DNA from: Pontibacter ramchanderi | GTDB taxonomy: Bacteria > Bacteroidota > Bacteroidia > Cytophagales > Hymenobacteraceae | Assembly (NCBI RefSeq): GCF_002846395.1 | Contig: NZ_PJMU01000002.1 | Location: 1,054,001-1,118,000, forward strand | Length of the DNA: 64,000 bases | Direction: 5' to 3' | Shown here: one piece after another, positions 53,250-61,566 of the stretch | Layout of the letters: the number at the start of each line of letters is the position of its first letter | How positions within the stretch are numbered: position 1 is the first letter of the stretch | The notes under the pieces: generated by a model | Told to the model about the DNA's origin: nothing | The model's database searches: none | Seen by the model: the letters and a program-made list of their open reading frames with translations, nothing else | Program-made: the position numbers and the translations under genes

Positions 53250-53858
53250 ATGACTTTTTTAGAAACCATATTAGGTGAGCTCCTGCTAATTTTTAAGCAC
53301 GAAGGTATAGAGGCGAACTCGGATGCAGAGCTGATCAGGAAATTAGATATTCGCCAGTCCACTTTTCACGAGCTTTTCCCGAGCCGGGAGAACATGGTAA
53401 AGCAGGTTGTGCTTCATGATATGGAGGTGGATCGAAAAAGGCAGCAGGCGTTGCTCTTGAAGGCTACAAACCCGGTAGAGGAGATCATGCTGCTTTTGCA
53501 GGATGGCATTCATGCGATCAAACAGGTGAACCCGGTTTACATTGGCGATCTGCAGCAGTACCCGGAGGCCTGGCAAATAAGCATGCAGAATATCATTGAC
53601 AATAACCAGCATGTTAATGGCGAGATCCTGAACAGAGGCATCCTGCAGGGTTACTTCCGCAAAGACATCAATCTGCAGTTGGTTACGAAGATCATTGTAG
53701 AACAATTCTTCATGATGATCAATCCGGCCTCTTTTCCGCCTGCCAAGTACGAACTGGCCGAAGTGTTCCGCAGCATTTACCTGTACTATGTGCGGGGCAT
53801 TTGCACCGAGATGGGCGGAAAGCTGGCAGAGGAGTACTTCGCCAAAAATAAATTGTAA
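53250..53858 (+). CDS. TetR/AcrR-like transcriptional regulator
   Basis: A 202-residue all-helical protein. The N-terminal 50 residues contain a helix-turn-helix with LIRKLDIRQSTFHELFPSRENMVKQVV, and the rest matches the TetR ligand-binding bundle, including a C-terminal ILQGYFRKDINLQLVTKIIVEQFF. The HTH is slightly degenerate compared with classic TetR. The gene follows the crtD-cruF pair but has its own promoter, so a role in pigment control is possible but not shown. The ligand is unknown. Confidence 0.8.
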   Translation: MTFLETILGELLLIFKHEGIEANSDAELIRKLDIRQSTFHELFPSRENMVKQVVLHDMEVDRKRQQALLLKATNPVEEIMLLLQDGIHAIKQVNPVYIGDLQQYPEAWQISMQNIIDNNQHVNGEILNRGILQGYFRKDINLQLVTKIIVEQFFMMINPASFPPAKYELAEVFRSIYLYYVRGICTEMGGKLAEEYFAKNKL

Positions 53859-53877
53859 ACGTGAGCAGCGCATGCTG

Positions 53878-53925
53878 AAAAGCAGGAGGCCCCTAAACAC
53901 ATTGCTTCGGGGCCTCCTGCTTTTT
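53878..53925. terminator. Bidirectional terminator
   Basis: AAAAGCAGGAGGCCCC (53878-53893) and GGGGCCTCCTGCTTTT (53909-53924) pair perfectly with a 15-base loop, between the TetR-like gene and the convergent small gene at 53943. Confidence 0.93.
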
Positions 53926-53942
53926 ATACTTATCAGGTAATA

Positions 53943-54185
53943 TTAGCTGATGGAAACACGCACCTTTTTGGTGTACTCGCGCAGGGCGGTTTTAAAGTCC
54001 ACGCTGTTGTCGTTCATATAGTTCAGAATCCAGGCAGCGGCAATCACGTGCGTCAGTTGCTCACCCTCATCGTCACCTTCTACTTCTATGGCGAGTGGCT
54101 GCTCCTCCATCAGCGCTTCTTCGGCTGCTGTGAGCGCTTCTATCGACTGGGTTTCTACTAGTTTTTTTATAACAGGTATCTTCAT
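53943..54185 (-). CDS. DUF6952-like small protein
   Basis: An 80-residue acidic protein with no signal or membrane segment. It begins MKIPVIKKLVE and contains an acidic run (EVEGDDEGEQLTHVIAAAWIL). I associate this with DUF6952, a Bacteroidota family found downstream of a thioredoxin gene, from memory. It starts 2 bases after the thioredoxin stop, so they are made together. A role as a redox-linked adaptor is inference from context only. Confidence 0.65.
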   Translation of the reverse strand: MKIPVIKKLVETQSIEALTAAEEALMEEQPLAIEVEGDDEGEQLTHVIAAAWILNYMNDNSVDFKTALREYTKKVRVSIS

Positions 54186-54187
54186 TT

Positions 54188-54508
54188 CTAAACAGTCAGT
54201 TTGTTGATCAGATCACGAACGGCTTCTTCCTTGCTGGCAGCTACGGTGTCTACCAGTTGACCGTTTTTGAAGACAGCAAAGAAAGGCAGGTTTGTTACGC
54301 TGGCCAGTTTGCGGGCCTCCGGGCTGGTTTCGGCGTTCACGTCCACGAAAGCTACATTGGCAAAACCCTCCTCGTCAGACATACGCTTGAACTTAGGGGC
54401 AAACAAACGGCAGCTGCCGCACCAGTCAGCGTAGTATTTCACTACCACGTTCTGGTTTGAGTTGAGCACGTTATTGAAATCGTTATCGGTTGCTACTATT
54501 ACAGCCAT
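54188..54508 (-). CDS. Thioredoxin family protein
   Basis: A 106-residue cytosolic thioredoxin-fold protein with active site W-C30-G-S-C33, where the classic sequence is WCGPC. The cis-proline loop is present (TNLPFFAVF), and the C-terminal helix ends DLINKLTV. The CGSC active site usually shifts the redox potential relative to CGPC. It is followed by the DUF6952-like gene with a 2-base gap, and a -7 element (TAACTTTG on the minus strand, 54567-54574) lies 58 bases upstream. Confidence 0.9.
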   Translation of the reverse strand: MAVIVATDNDFNNVLNSNQNVVVKYYADWCGSCRLFAPKFKRMSDEEGFANVAFVDVNAETSPEARKLASVTNLPFFAVFKNGQLVDTVAASKEEAVRDLINKLTV

Positions 54509-54566
54509 ATTCTATATGATTTAGAGTTTAAACATTAGATCAGGTATAGCCTAATCATACTGGGTG

Positions 54567-54574
54567 CAAAGTTA
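54567..54574 (-). promoter_or_regulatory. -7 element of the thioredoxin unit
   Basis: TAACTTTG on the minus strand matches TAnnTTTG, 58 bases upstream of the thioredoxin start. The -33 element is weak. Confidence 0.45.
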
Positions 54575-54656
54575 AAGGTTTCGGACTAAACATGCAGTGA
54601 TGTTTGTCATCATCATTGGGTTGTCTGGGCCGTAAACTACCACGTTGGCGAAATGT

Positions 54657-55349
54657 TTAGCGGGGCCGCCGGCTTTTCTTGGGCTGGTCGTTAAGGAAAG
54701 CCACCAGATCGAGCTTGTCGAAAGTGAGCTCCCAGACGCCCATTAAATCGCCCGCTTTGTAGCCAACAGCCTGGTCTTGCGGGTATTTCTGCTTAATAAG
54801 AGAATCGTCTGCCTCACTCAGGTTCTGGCCCACCGTGCCATGGCAGCTAAGGCAAGTTTCGTCGCGCAGGTATATCGGAGCGGTATACCTTATCTCGTCC
54901 GGGCTTAATGCCTCGACTGTGGCCTGCTGCTCCTGCCCCTTGCTATACCTGGCCAGTGCTTGTGCTGTGGCGCCCTTTGCCTGGTTCTGCGGATTGCGTG
55001 GGCGCTCGCTGAATCGGCGTGAGATGGCGCCGAACTTGTGCTGCTGCGTCTCCACCTCTTCAAAGCTTTCGGGCTGGCAGTAAGGTAGGGCGGCCGCCAT
55101 ACCTCCCTGGGCGAGGTGCTCCGTCAGCCGTTGCACATGCAGGCGCTCCGCCGTCACCACAATAGAGTCACCGTACTTCTGAGCAGTGTTGATGATGTCC
55201 TGCTGCGTGAGGCGCTTGATCTTGTGGCGCTCCAGCTCCTGGGCAATTTCCTTTCCTCCTTCTATTGGTTTCACTTTCACATCGCAGCCTGAAACTATAA
55301 AGGCTGTGCTTAAGGTTATAGTAGCGAGCAGGGAGCGGGCTTTGAACAT
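54657..55349 (-). CDS. DUF3365 (Tll0287-like) c-type heme lipoprotein
   Basis: A 230-residue lipoprotein with lipobox IVSGC (Cys22). Residues 35-220 match DUF3365, the Tll0287-like domain, which covalently binds heme c through C166-L-S-C169-H170. Other family members act in redox sensing or as a ligand-binding heme domain. Mature length and motif position fit. I start at 55349, because the earlier in-frame start (55406) adds a segment without a signal character. The Bacteroidota lipid anchor suggests a periplasmic or outer-membrane place. It points away from prfA. Confidence 0.82.
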   Translation of the reverse strand: MFKARSLLATITLSTAFIVSGCDVKVKPIEGGKEIAQELERHKIKRLTQQDIINTAQKYGDSIVVTAERLHVQRLTEHLAQGGMAAALPYCQPESFEEVETQQHKFGAISRRFSERPRNPQNQAKGATAQALARYSKGQEQQATVEALSPDEIRYTAPIYLRDETCLSCHGTVGQNLSEADDSLIKQKYPQDQAVGYKAGDLMGVWELTFDKLDLVAFLNDQPKKSRRPR

Positions 55350-55411
55350 CTTTCGATACAAATTTGTAGTAGGATAAATAAGTAATATAACAGCTGCAAC
55401 CAGCACTTATG

Positions 55412-55444
55412 TTTTATTACTTAAACGCCAATTTAGTATCTTTG
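55412..55444 (+). promoter_or_regulatory. Candidate prfA promoter
   Basis: A TTTT -33-like word at 55412-55415, a 21-base spacer and TATCTTTG at 55437-55444. The -7 element is exact; the -33 is weak. Transcription near 55451 would give a leader of about 17 bases before the prfA ATG. Confidence 0.55.
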
Positions 55445-55467
55445 CAGCTTAAAACCATAACAGAGCG

Positions 55468-56541
55468 ATGTTAGATAAATTAGAAGCCATTAATCAAAGG
55501 TTTGAAGAGGTAAGCCAACTGCTTATCCAGCCTGATGTGGCCAGCGACATGAAGAAGTTCAAATCGCTGAATAAAGAGTATAAGGACCTTGACAAGATAG
55601 TAGTAGAGTATAAGAAGTACCTCAACATCCTGAGCAACATCGACAATGCCAAGCAGGTGATTGCGACCGAAAAGGACGAGGACTTCCGCGAGATGGCCAA
55701 GGAAGAGCTGGACCAGCTGATTCCGCAGCGTGAGGCGATGGAAGATACCCTGAAAGAACTGCTCATCCCGAAAGATCCGAACGATAGCAAAGACATTATC
55801 ATGGAAATCCGTGCAGGAGCTGGTGGCGACGAGGCCTCTATCTTTGCCGGTGACCTGTACCGTATGTACAGCCGCTTTGCTGAGAAGCAGGGTTGGCGCA
55901 TGGAGCTGATGGATGCCACCGAGGGCACTTCCGGGGGCTACAAAGAAATTATTGTGGGCGTGTCGGGCGAAGACGTGTACGGCAAGCTCAAGTTTGAGTC
56001 GGGCGTGCACCGTGTGCAGCGTGTACCGGCCACCGAAACACAGGGCCGTATCCATACCTCTGTAGCGTCGGTGGTGGTGCTGCCGGAGGCGGAGGAGTTC
56101 GACATCGAGCTCGACATGAACGACATCCGCAAGGATCTTTTCTGTTCGTCAGGCCCGGGTGGTCAGTCGGTGAACACGACTTACTCAGCCGTTCGTCTCA
56201 CGCACATCCCGACAGGTATCGTGGCCCAGTGCCAGGACCAGAAATCGCAGCTCAAGAACTTTGATAAGGCTTTGGCGGTACTTCGCTCGCGTATTTTTGA
56301 GGTGGAGTTGGCCAAGAAAAACGAAGCCGAGGGTGCTCAGCGCAAGAGCATGGTAGGCGGCGGCGACCGCTCTGATAAGATCCGTACTTACAACTACCCA
56401 CAGGGCCGCGTAACCGATCACCGCATTGGCTACACGGTATATAACCTGCCAAACGTAATGGATGGCGGTATTGAAGACTTCGTGGAAGAGCTGCGTATAG
56501 CAGAAAACGCCGAGCGCCTGAAAGAAGGTGCCACTGCGTAA
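55468..56541 (+). CDS. prfA: Peptide chain release factor 1
   Basis: A 357-residue class I release factor that reads UAA and UAG and hydrolyses peptidyl-tRNA. Diagnostic features: the codon-recognition tripeptide PAT (near residue 187, before ETQGRIHTS) that marks RF1 rather than RF2, the catalytic GGQ at 231-233 in [14 protein letters not shown], and the domain-order hallmarks [18 protein letters not shown] and [19 protein letters not shown]. Length is normal. It is monocistronic, with its own promoter and terminator. In many bacteria prmC follows; it does not here. Confidence 0.97.
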   Translation: MLDKLEAINQRFEEVSQLLIQPDVASDMKKFKSLNKEYKDLDKIVVEYKKYLNILSNIDNAKQVIATEKDEDFREMAKEELDQLIPQREAMEDTLKELLIPKDPNDSKDIIMEIRAGAGGDEASIFAGDLYRMYSRFAEKQGWRMELMDATEGTSGGYKEIIVGVSGEDVYGKLKFESGVHRVQRVPATETQGRIHTSVASVVVLPEAEEFDIELDMNDIRKDLFCSSGPGGQSVNTTYSAVRLTHIPTGIVAQCQDQKSQLKNFDKALAVLRSRIFEVELAKKNEAEGAQRKSMVGGGDRSDKIRTYNYPQGRVTDHRIGYTVYNLPNVMDGGIEDFVEELRIAENAERLKEGATA

Positions 56542-56572
56542 TAACTAAGCCGCTCTTGACCAAGGTATATTT

Positions 56573-56615
56573 AGGAATGTGGTGCAGCCGAAAGCTGCGC
56601 TGCATTCCTTTTTTT
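56573..56615 (+). terminator. prfA terminator
   Basis: GGAATG and GCAGC in the left arm pair with GCTGC and CATTCC in the right arm, with an internal bulge, then a seven-T run. It lies 32 bases after the prfA stop. Confidence 0.82.
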
Positions 56616-56724
56616 ATTTTAACTTGGTGAACTCGATACATGATGATCGTATCATTAACGAGTTTATTCAATGGCGCATCGACCGTCTAGCTATTAGTTT
56701 GATATGTACTTGAATTAGTAAAGG

Positions 56725-57288
56725 ATGGTGATTGACATAAATCAGAAGAAAATCGCGTTCGGCGATAAGTATAGGATATTTATCAACGGAGAACAAACGT
56801 ATTTCGCTTCATCCCAGCTGATAGGCTTTATGCCGAAGCTACACCTGTTCGACAATCAGAATTCTCGAGCGAGGCTCACCATGGCAAAAAGGTGGTCATG
56901 GTTCAGCCCGAAGTATAAGGTGACGCTATGGGATGGAGACGTAATCGAATTTGGTACAGTCTCACTCTGGAAGTCTCACTACCAATGCCAGGACGGAGCC
57001 GACCTGTATGAAATCTTCGGGCACAAAGGGCATAAGCATTCCGTTTATAAGAACAATCTTCAAATAGCTTGGTGGGATAAGGAGATGGTAACGTGGTTTG
57101 AAGGAGACAACTACAAAATAGTGGCTGACGATGATAGCAACCATGAATTAATCATTGGCTTCTGTCTTATGCTTGACAATCAGTTCAGTAATGACAAAAA
57201 CGGAAATACAGTAACCATTGATTTTGGAAATATCGGTCCACAGGCTAAGGAGTTCGATTATGCATGGAGACCAAAGCAACTTTATTAA
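56725..57288 (+). CDS. Protein of unknown function, LURP-one/scramblase-like fold
   Basis: A 187-residue soluble protein rich in aromatic beta strands (WSWFSPKYKVTLW, FGTVSLWKSHYQC, MVTWFEGDNYKIVAD). The repeating strand pattern and the length are reminiscent of the LURP-one-related/YxjI superfamily of tubby-like barrels, but the match is loose. It has no signal peptide. A/T-richer codons than its neighbours may mean recent acquisition. It stands between prfA and a lipoprotein gene, alone. Confidence 0.55.
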   Translation: MVIDINQKKIAFGDKYRIFINGEQTYFASSQLIGFMPKLHLFDNQNSRARLTMAKRWSWFSPKYKVTLWDGDVIEFGTVSLWKSHYQCQDGADLYEIFGHKGHKHSVYKNNLQIAWWDKEMVTWFEGDNYKIVADDDSNHELIIGFCLMLDNQFSNDKNGNTVTIDFGNIGPQAKEFDYAWRPKQLY

Positions 57289-57321
57289 AGCGAAGTAAAT
57301 AACAACCAAGCCTATAGTTAG

Positions 57322-57340
57322 CAACCATCAACAATTTAAC
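57322..57340. repeat. Dispersed repeat, copy 3 (inverted)
   Basis: CAACCATCAACAATTTAAC is the reverse complement of the 19-base form at 49274. It lies 7 bases before the TTG start codon of the beta-helix lipoprotein gene. Confidence 0.8.
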
Positions 57341-57346
57341 CACCCT

Positions 57347-58717
57347 TTGAGATACCTACTCGCCATACTGCCCCTCCTGTTCCTGCTCTCGATGGTGGGC
57401 TGTGAACCTAAGGATGAAGTCGTGACCAATGACCCGGATGCGATGCTGCGGTTCTCGGCGGACACAGTGCTGTTCGATACGGTGTTTGTAACGCAGGGCA
57501 GCGTGACGCGGCGGCTTAAGGTATACAACCCCCAAAAGAAAGCGGTGCGCATCAGCAGTATCAGCCTGGGTGGTGCCCATACCTCTCCTTATCAGTTGAT
57601 TATCAACGGCCAGGAAACCCCGATCGCAAGAAACCTCGAGTTGCGCGGCCAGGACAGCCTCTACATTCTGGTGCGGGTCAATATCAACCCGGCGGCTCAG
57701 AACCAGCCCTTCCTCGTGGCAGACTCCATTGTGTTCCAAACAAACGGGAACCAGCAGAACGTGAAACTGGTCTCCTATGGGCAGGATGCGGTGTTTCATC
57801 AAAAGGGCGTGATCGGGAATACCACTTGGGCGGCGGGCAAACCCCATGTGCTGCTCGACACGGTGCTGCTGCGCGAAGGAGCCACCCTTACGATCGAGAA
57901 AGGCGCCCGCATCTTCGCCACCAACAAGGCCGTGCTGCTGATTAATGGTACGCTGCAGGTGCAAGGCACGCCGGAGGAGCGGGTGACATTTTCAGGTATA
58001 CGGCGTGAGCCGGCCTATGCCAACGCACCCGGCCAATGGGAAGGTATACGCATCCTCACCGCCAGCCAGAACAACACCATCCGCTATGCCGACATCCGCA
58101 ACACCATGCGTGGCCTCCGGATCGGCAACCCCGGCAAGGGTGGCACTTTGGTGGAAGGCTGTGTGATTCAGTATACTTTTCTGGATGGCATTGTGGCCTT
58201 TACATCGGATGTGAAAGTGGTGAATACCTTAATCAACAACTGCGGGCAGTACAGCTTCGGCGGCCTGGGTGGCGGCAATTATGAAGTGTTGTACTCCACC
58301 ATCGTCAATTACCAGAGCCAGCTACAGCGCGAGACACCCGCATTTGTAGTAGCCGACTTTATACCTGGCACCGACATCCGTGATCAGCCTACACAACTGC
58401 GGCTGGTGAACAGCATTGTGTACAGCGAGGGCTCCAACTATGCGAATGAGGTACTGCTGGAAGGCAATTTGTCAGCGGAGATAGCCCACAGCATCCTGCG
58501 CACGGATGCCTACAAAAACACGCTCAACACCAACGGCAACCTGCTCAATATCGACCCCAAGTTCAAGGATGTCCGCAAGCAGGATTTCCAACTCGACACA
58601 CTCTCCCCCGCCACTGGGGCGGCTATACCTCTCCCAGGTATAAACAAGGACCTCAAGGGTATAAACCGCAGCTCCACTAAACCCGACATCGGAGCGTTTG
58701 AGAGGGCGGTTGACTGA
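57347..58717 (+). CDS. Right-handed beta-helix lipoprotein
   Basis: A 456-residue lipoprotein beginning at a TTG codon (57347-57349). This start is chosen because it gives a complete signal peptide with lipobox SMVGC (Cys19); the next ATG lies inside the signal. Residues 30-160 form a beta-sandwich, and residues 170-420 show the repetitive NTIRYADIRN..GTLVEGCVIQY..VVNTLINNC pattern of a parallel beta-helix, as in polysaccharide-binding or -lyase-like proteins. No catalytic set is visible. It is a Bacteroidota surface-type lipoprotein of unknown ligand. Confidence 0.75.
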   Translation: MRYLLAILPLLFLLSMVGCEPKDEVVTNDPDAMLRFSADTVLFDTVFVTQGSVTRRLKVYNPQKKAVRISSISLGGAHTSPYQLIINGQETPIARNLELRGQDSLYILVRVNINPAAQNQPFLVADSIVFQTNGNQQNVKLVSYGQDAVFHQKGVIGNTTWAAGKPHVLLDTVLLREGATLTIEKGARIFATNKAVLLINGTLQVQGTPEERVTFSGIRREPAYANAPGQWEGIRILTASQNNTIRYADIRNTMRGLRIGNPGKGGTLVEGCVIQYTFLDGIVAFTSDVKVVNTLINNCGQYSFGGLGGGNYEVLYSTIVNYQSQLQRETPAFVVADFIPGTDIRDQPTQLRLVNSIVYSEGSNYANEVLLEGNLSAEIAHSILRTDAYKNTLNTNGNLLNIDPKFKDVRKQDFQLDTLSPATGAAIPLPGINKDLKGINRSSTKPDIGAFERAVD

Positions 58718-58951
58718 TTGAGTGGTTGAGTGAATGAGTGATTTGGTTAATGGCACAACGATTGAAGAGCAGCTGGATCTTATCTAAGTTGACTCAAGTG
58801 GTGCATTTGCGTATGAAACCTAACAATAAGTGGCGAACCAATAGGAAATTTATTACAAAAAGTTACCCACTCAATTACCCATTCGCTCCATCAATCAATC
58901 AAAAATAAATCACTCAATCACTAACTCACTCATTCACTAACTCAAAAATTC
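58718..58951. repeat. Spacer with low-complexity inverted flanks (TTGAGTGA words)
   Basis: The left flank (58718-58750) is made of TGATTGAGTG and TTGAGTGAATGAGTGA words, and the right flank (58868-58945) of CACTCAATTACCC and TCACTCAATCACTAACTCAC words, which are near complements. The design resembles the 44436 spacer but uses a different word. The interior holds no gene. Confidence 0.6.
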
Positions 58952-59377
58952 ATGTGGTTTCAGAAAGAGATACGCCTGCCAGCCGTGAAACGCGGTTTTC
59001 ATTTGATCACAGATCTGCTGACAGCGCAGCTGCCTGAGCTGGAGAACTACAAAGTAGGGCTGGCGCATATCTTCATCAAGCATACATCTGCCAGCCTGTG
59101 CATCAACGAAGACGCGGACCCTACGGTGCGGCAGGATTTTGAGAGCCATCTCAACCAGATGGTGCCTGAGAACGCGCCCTACTACCGACACACTCAGGAA
59201 GGCCCCGACGATATGCCGGCGCATCTGAAGGCAGCTTTGCTGGGAAGTTCTGTGACCGTGCCGATTTCGGATGGGGAATTTAATATGGGTACCTGGCAGG
59301 GCATATACCTGTGCGAGCACCGCAACCATGCCTCCAAACGTACGGTGGTGGTCACGCTGCAGGGAGAAGGCTACTAA
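58952..59377 (+). CDS. YjbQ family protein
   Basis: A 141-residue cytosolic protein of the YjbQ/UPF0047 family, often called secondary thiamine-phosphate synthase. Family marks: HIFIKHTSASLCINEDADP, ENAPYYRHTQEGPDDMPAHLKAALLG and the C-terminal GTWQGIYLCEHRNHAS. The proposed activity is thiamine-phosphate synthesis of low efficiency; the physiological role is unsettled. Length is normal. It is preceded by the low-complexity spacer and is convergent with the metalloprotease gene, 10 bases apart. Confidence 0.93.
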   Translation: MWFQKEIRLPAVKRGFHLITDLLTAQLPELENYKVGLAHIFIKHTSASLCINEDADPTVRQDFESHLNQMVPENAPYYRHTQEGPDDMPAHLKAALLGSSVTVPISDGEFNMGTWQGIYLCEHRNHASKRTVVVTLQGEGY

Positions 59378-59387
59378 GGTATAGCAA

Positions 59388-60881
59388 CTATCTTACAAGA
59401 CTCACTTTAGTGACGGCTATGCCATTGGTGCTGGTCGTGCGCAAGAGGTACATGCCAGCCGGCAGGTGCCGTATATCCAGCCTGATCACCCTGTCCGCTA
59501 CCTCATCGCGCAGCAGCACCTGCCCATGGCGGTTCAGCAATTCCACCAACTGAATCTGCTGACGGGCCGCCTGCTCCAACACAATATACCCTCGTGCTGG
59601 GTTAGGGTATACCTTCACATTGTCCGAGGTCACGTAGATGTAGTCCGTTTTGGTGAGGGTGTGGCTCGAGCTCCCATTGGATGTGGTAAGGGTGACGCTA
59701 TACCTGCCCGGACGGCTATACCTGACAGTTGGGTTCTGGGCTATGGAGGTGGCAGGTGAGCCTCCCTCGAACTCCCATAACCACTGCGTGGGCTTAAAGC
59801 CAGCGAAGGCGCCCTGGAACTGAACCTGGTCGCCAGCCGCTATCAAAGTATCCTGAGGCTGGGCAGTACTGAGGCGGGAGCGTAACTCACCTGTACAAGC
59901 TGTGGATTCGAAAAGGTAGCTTCGCGCCGTCTGCAGGACACCTTGCATGTAAGCAGCCTGGCCTTTGGTGAAAAGGCTCATACAGGCATCATCAGAGTAG
60001 TCCATGTAGTTCTGCCACATGTTGCCATAGGGGCCATTGTCGCACGAAAGCTCGATCCCGTCCGGGCATCCATCCGTTTGGGTAAACTGATTAGGGGTGT
60101 CGTCTATGTCGTCGGAGTCGTTGCAGGTCATACCATTGCCCCAGATGTGCTTCAGGCCCAGCCAATGGCCTACTTCATGAGTGCCGGTGCGGCCTTTGTT
60201 GTATGCCCATAGGCTGTTGTTGTACGGCGCAGTACCCACCGTGCGGTAGTGCAGCACTACGCCGTCGCGCTCAGGTAAGGCCCCGGGTGATGAGGCATAG
60301 CCAATGCTGCTGGTTCCGAGGTTGCCGATCCAGATGTTCAGGTACTGCCGGGTGTCCCAGGCATCTATACCTCCGTTAGCGCTCGATTTGATGTGGTCAG
60401 AGAAATAACTGAAGCTCTCTTTGGTGGTCTGGGTGCGGGTGATGCCGGAGGTCGGGTTGCCAGTTGGGTCTACTACGGCCAGGCAGAACTCAATGCGGGT
60501 ATCCGCGGCAAGCGGCTGGAAATAATCCGGTGTACGGGTAGTGTCGGCATTGAGGCGACGAAAATCCTGGTTCAGTACGGCAAGTTGGGAGAGCACCTGC
60601 GCCTCGCTTATGTTTTCGCTTCCGGCCCTGTATACCACATGAAACACCACTGGTATCGTAATGGTGGCCTGCTGCATTGCCTGGCCCGCTGGGCGTTGGC
60701 GCATGTGCTGCTGCACCGCCTGTTGGGTTCTGAGGCTTCGCTCCTCAAATCCTGGGTCCTGCCGTTTTAGCGCCTCCAAGTATGCCTCTGTGCTGCAGGC
60801 GCGGCCCTGCTCAGCTGTTTGTGCAAAAGCAAAACGGAGGGTGGCAAAAACCAGAAGAAGGGCTAAGGTATAAACACGCAT
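59388..60881 (-). CDS. Secreted M43 metalloprotease with PKD and T9SS sorting domains
   Basis: A 497-residue secreted zinc protease of the pappalysin/cytophagalysin family (M43). The signal peptide ends near FAFAQ. The catalytic motif is H235-E236-V-G-H239-W-L-G-L-K-H, followed at a distance by a Met-turn (QNYMDYSDDACMS). A PKD domain (about 325-410, WLWEFEGG, ATSIAQNPTVRY) and a T9SS type A sorting domain (about 415-497, VYPNPARG) complete it. It is exported through T9SS and probably digests extracellular protein. Its stop is convergent with yjbQ. Confidence 0.93.
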   Translation of the reverse strand: MRVYTLALLLVFATLRFAFAQTAEQGRACSTEAYLEALKRQDPGFEERSLRTQQAVQQHMRQRPAGQAMQQATITIPVVFHVVYRAGSENISEAQVLSQLAVLNQDFRRLNADTTRTPDYFQPLAADTRIEFCLAVVDPTGNPTSGITRTQTTKESFSYFSDHIKSSANGGIDAWDTRQYLNIWIGNLGTSSIGYASSPGALPERDGVVLHYRTVGTAPYNNSLWAYNKGRTGTHEVGHWLGLKHIWGNGMTCNDSDDIDDTPNQFTQTDGCPDGIELSCDNGPYGNMWQNYMDYSDDACMSLFTKGQAAYMQGVLQTARSYLFESTACTGELRSRLSTAQPQDTLIAAGDQVQFQGAFAGFKPTQWLWEFEGGSPATSIAQNPTVRYSRPGRYSVTLTTSNGSSSHTLTKTDYIYVTSDNVKVYPNPARGYIVLEQAARQQIQLVELLNRHGQVLLRDEVADRVIRLDIRHLPAGMYLLRTTSTNGIAVTKVSLVR

Positions 60882-60989
60882 ACACGCAGATCAAACAGGC
60901 ACCTAAGCGTGCTGGCATGGCTAAAGCGCAAAGCTAGAACGGCTTAGTAGAGCAATATACGCATTTATACCCTAAAAAAAGAAATGCAG

Positions 60990-61565
60990 CTACAGGTTGG
61001 CATCAACGCGATACCGGAGGGAGTCGCCGAAAATAAGCTTCTGCACGCCCTCTACCCGGTAGCTGGACAGATTGCCCGTGCCTGGCTCCGCCATGAGACG
61101 GATGTTCCTTTTAGAGTAGAATAAAAGGTTCTCCTCTAACACCACCGCTTCGAGCTGCTCCAGCTTTTTGGCAGGCGACACGGTAAGTTGCAGGCGCTCC
61201 ACCGGGGCGGCCGCTTCTACATTTTTAGTGAAAACACTCATGGTGCTGCCATTGGGCAAGGTATGACGCTCATCGCTGTAAAAGTCGCGCAGTGCGGGGC
61301 GGCTCAGATCTACCTCCTGAAAAATAGCCAGTTCTTTCTCCCAGTCCAGTTCCTCCAACTGTATGGTTTCGGTTGGCTGCCCTTTTGTAATCACTGACTT
61401 GAGCACAGGCGGCTGCTCCTGCTGCAGGCGGGCTGTTTGCTCCTGCAGGTATGCCGTCAGGTCGTAGGCAGGCTCCTTGCCGGCGGCAAGCGGCGGGGTA
61501 GGCCGCTCGCAGGCCGTGAACCCACAAAGCAAGGCAAGTAGTCCGATGATGCGGTAGCTGCTCAA
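60990..61565 (-). CDS. Lipoprotein of unknown function
   Basis: A 191-residue lipoprotein (lipobox GFTAC, Cys19). The mature protein is charged, with a helix-rich first half (DLTAYLQEQTARLQQEQPP) and a beta-rich second half (SVFTKNVEAAAPVERLQLTV, LLFYSKRNIRLMAE). I do not recognise the family. It starts one base after gpmI ends, on the same strand, so gpmI transcription likely carries it. A periplasmic role is inferred only from the lipid anchor. Confidence 0.7.
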   Translation of the reverse strand: MSSYRIIGLLALLCGFTACERPTPPLAAGKEPAYDLTAYLQEQTARLQQEQPPVLKSVITKGQPTETIQLEELDWEKELAIFQEVDLSRPALRDFYSDERHTLPNGSTMSVFTKNVEAAAPVERLQLTVSPAKKLEQLEAVVLEENLLFYSKRNIRLMAEPGTGNLSSYRVEGVQKLIFGDSLRYRVDANL

Positions 61566-61566
61566 C

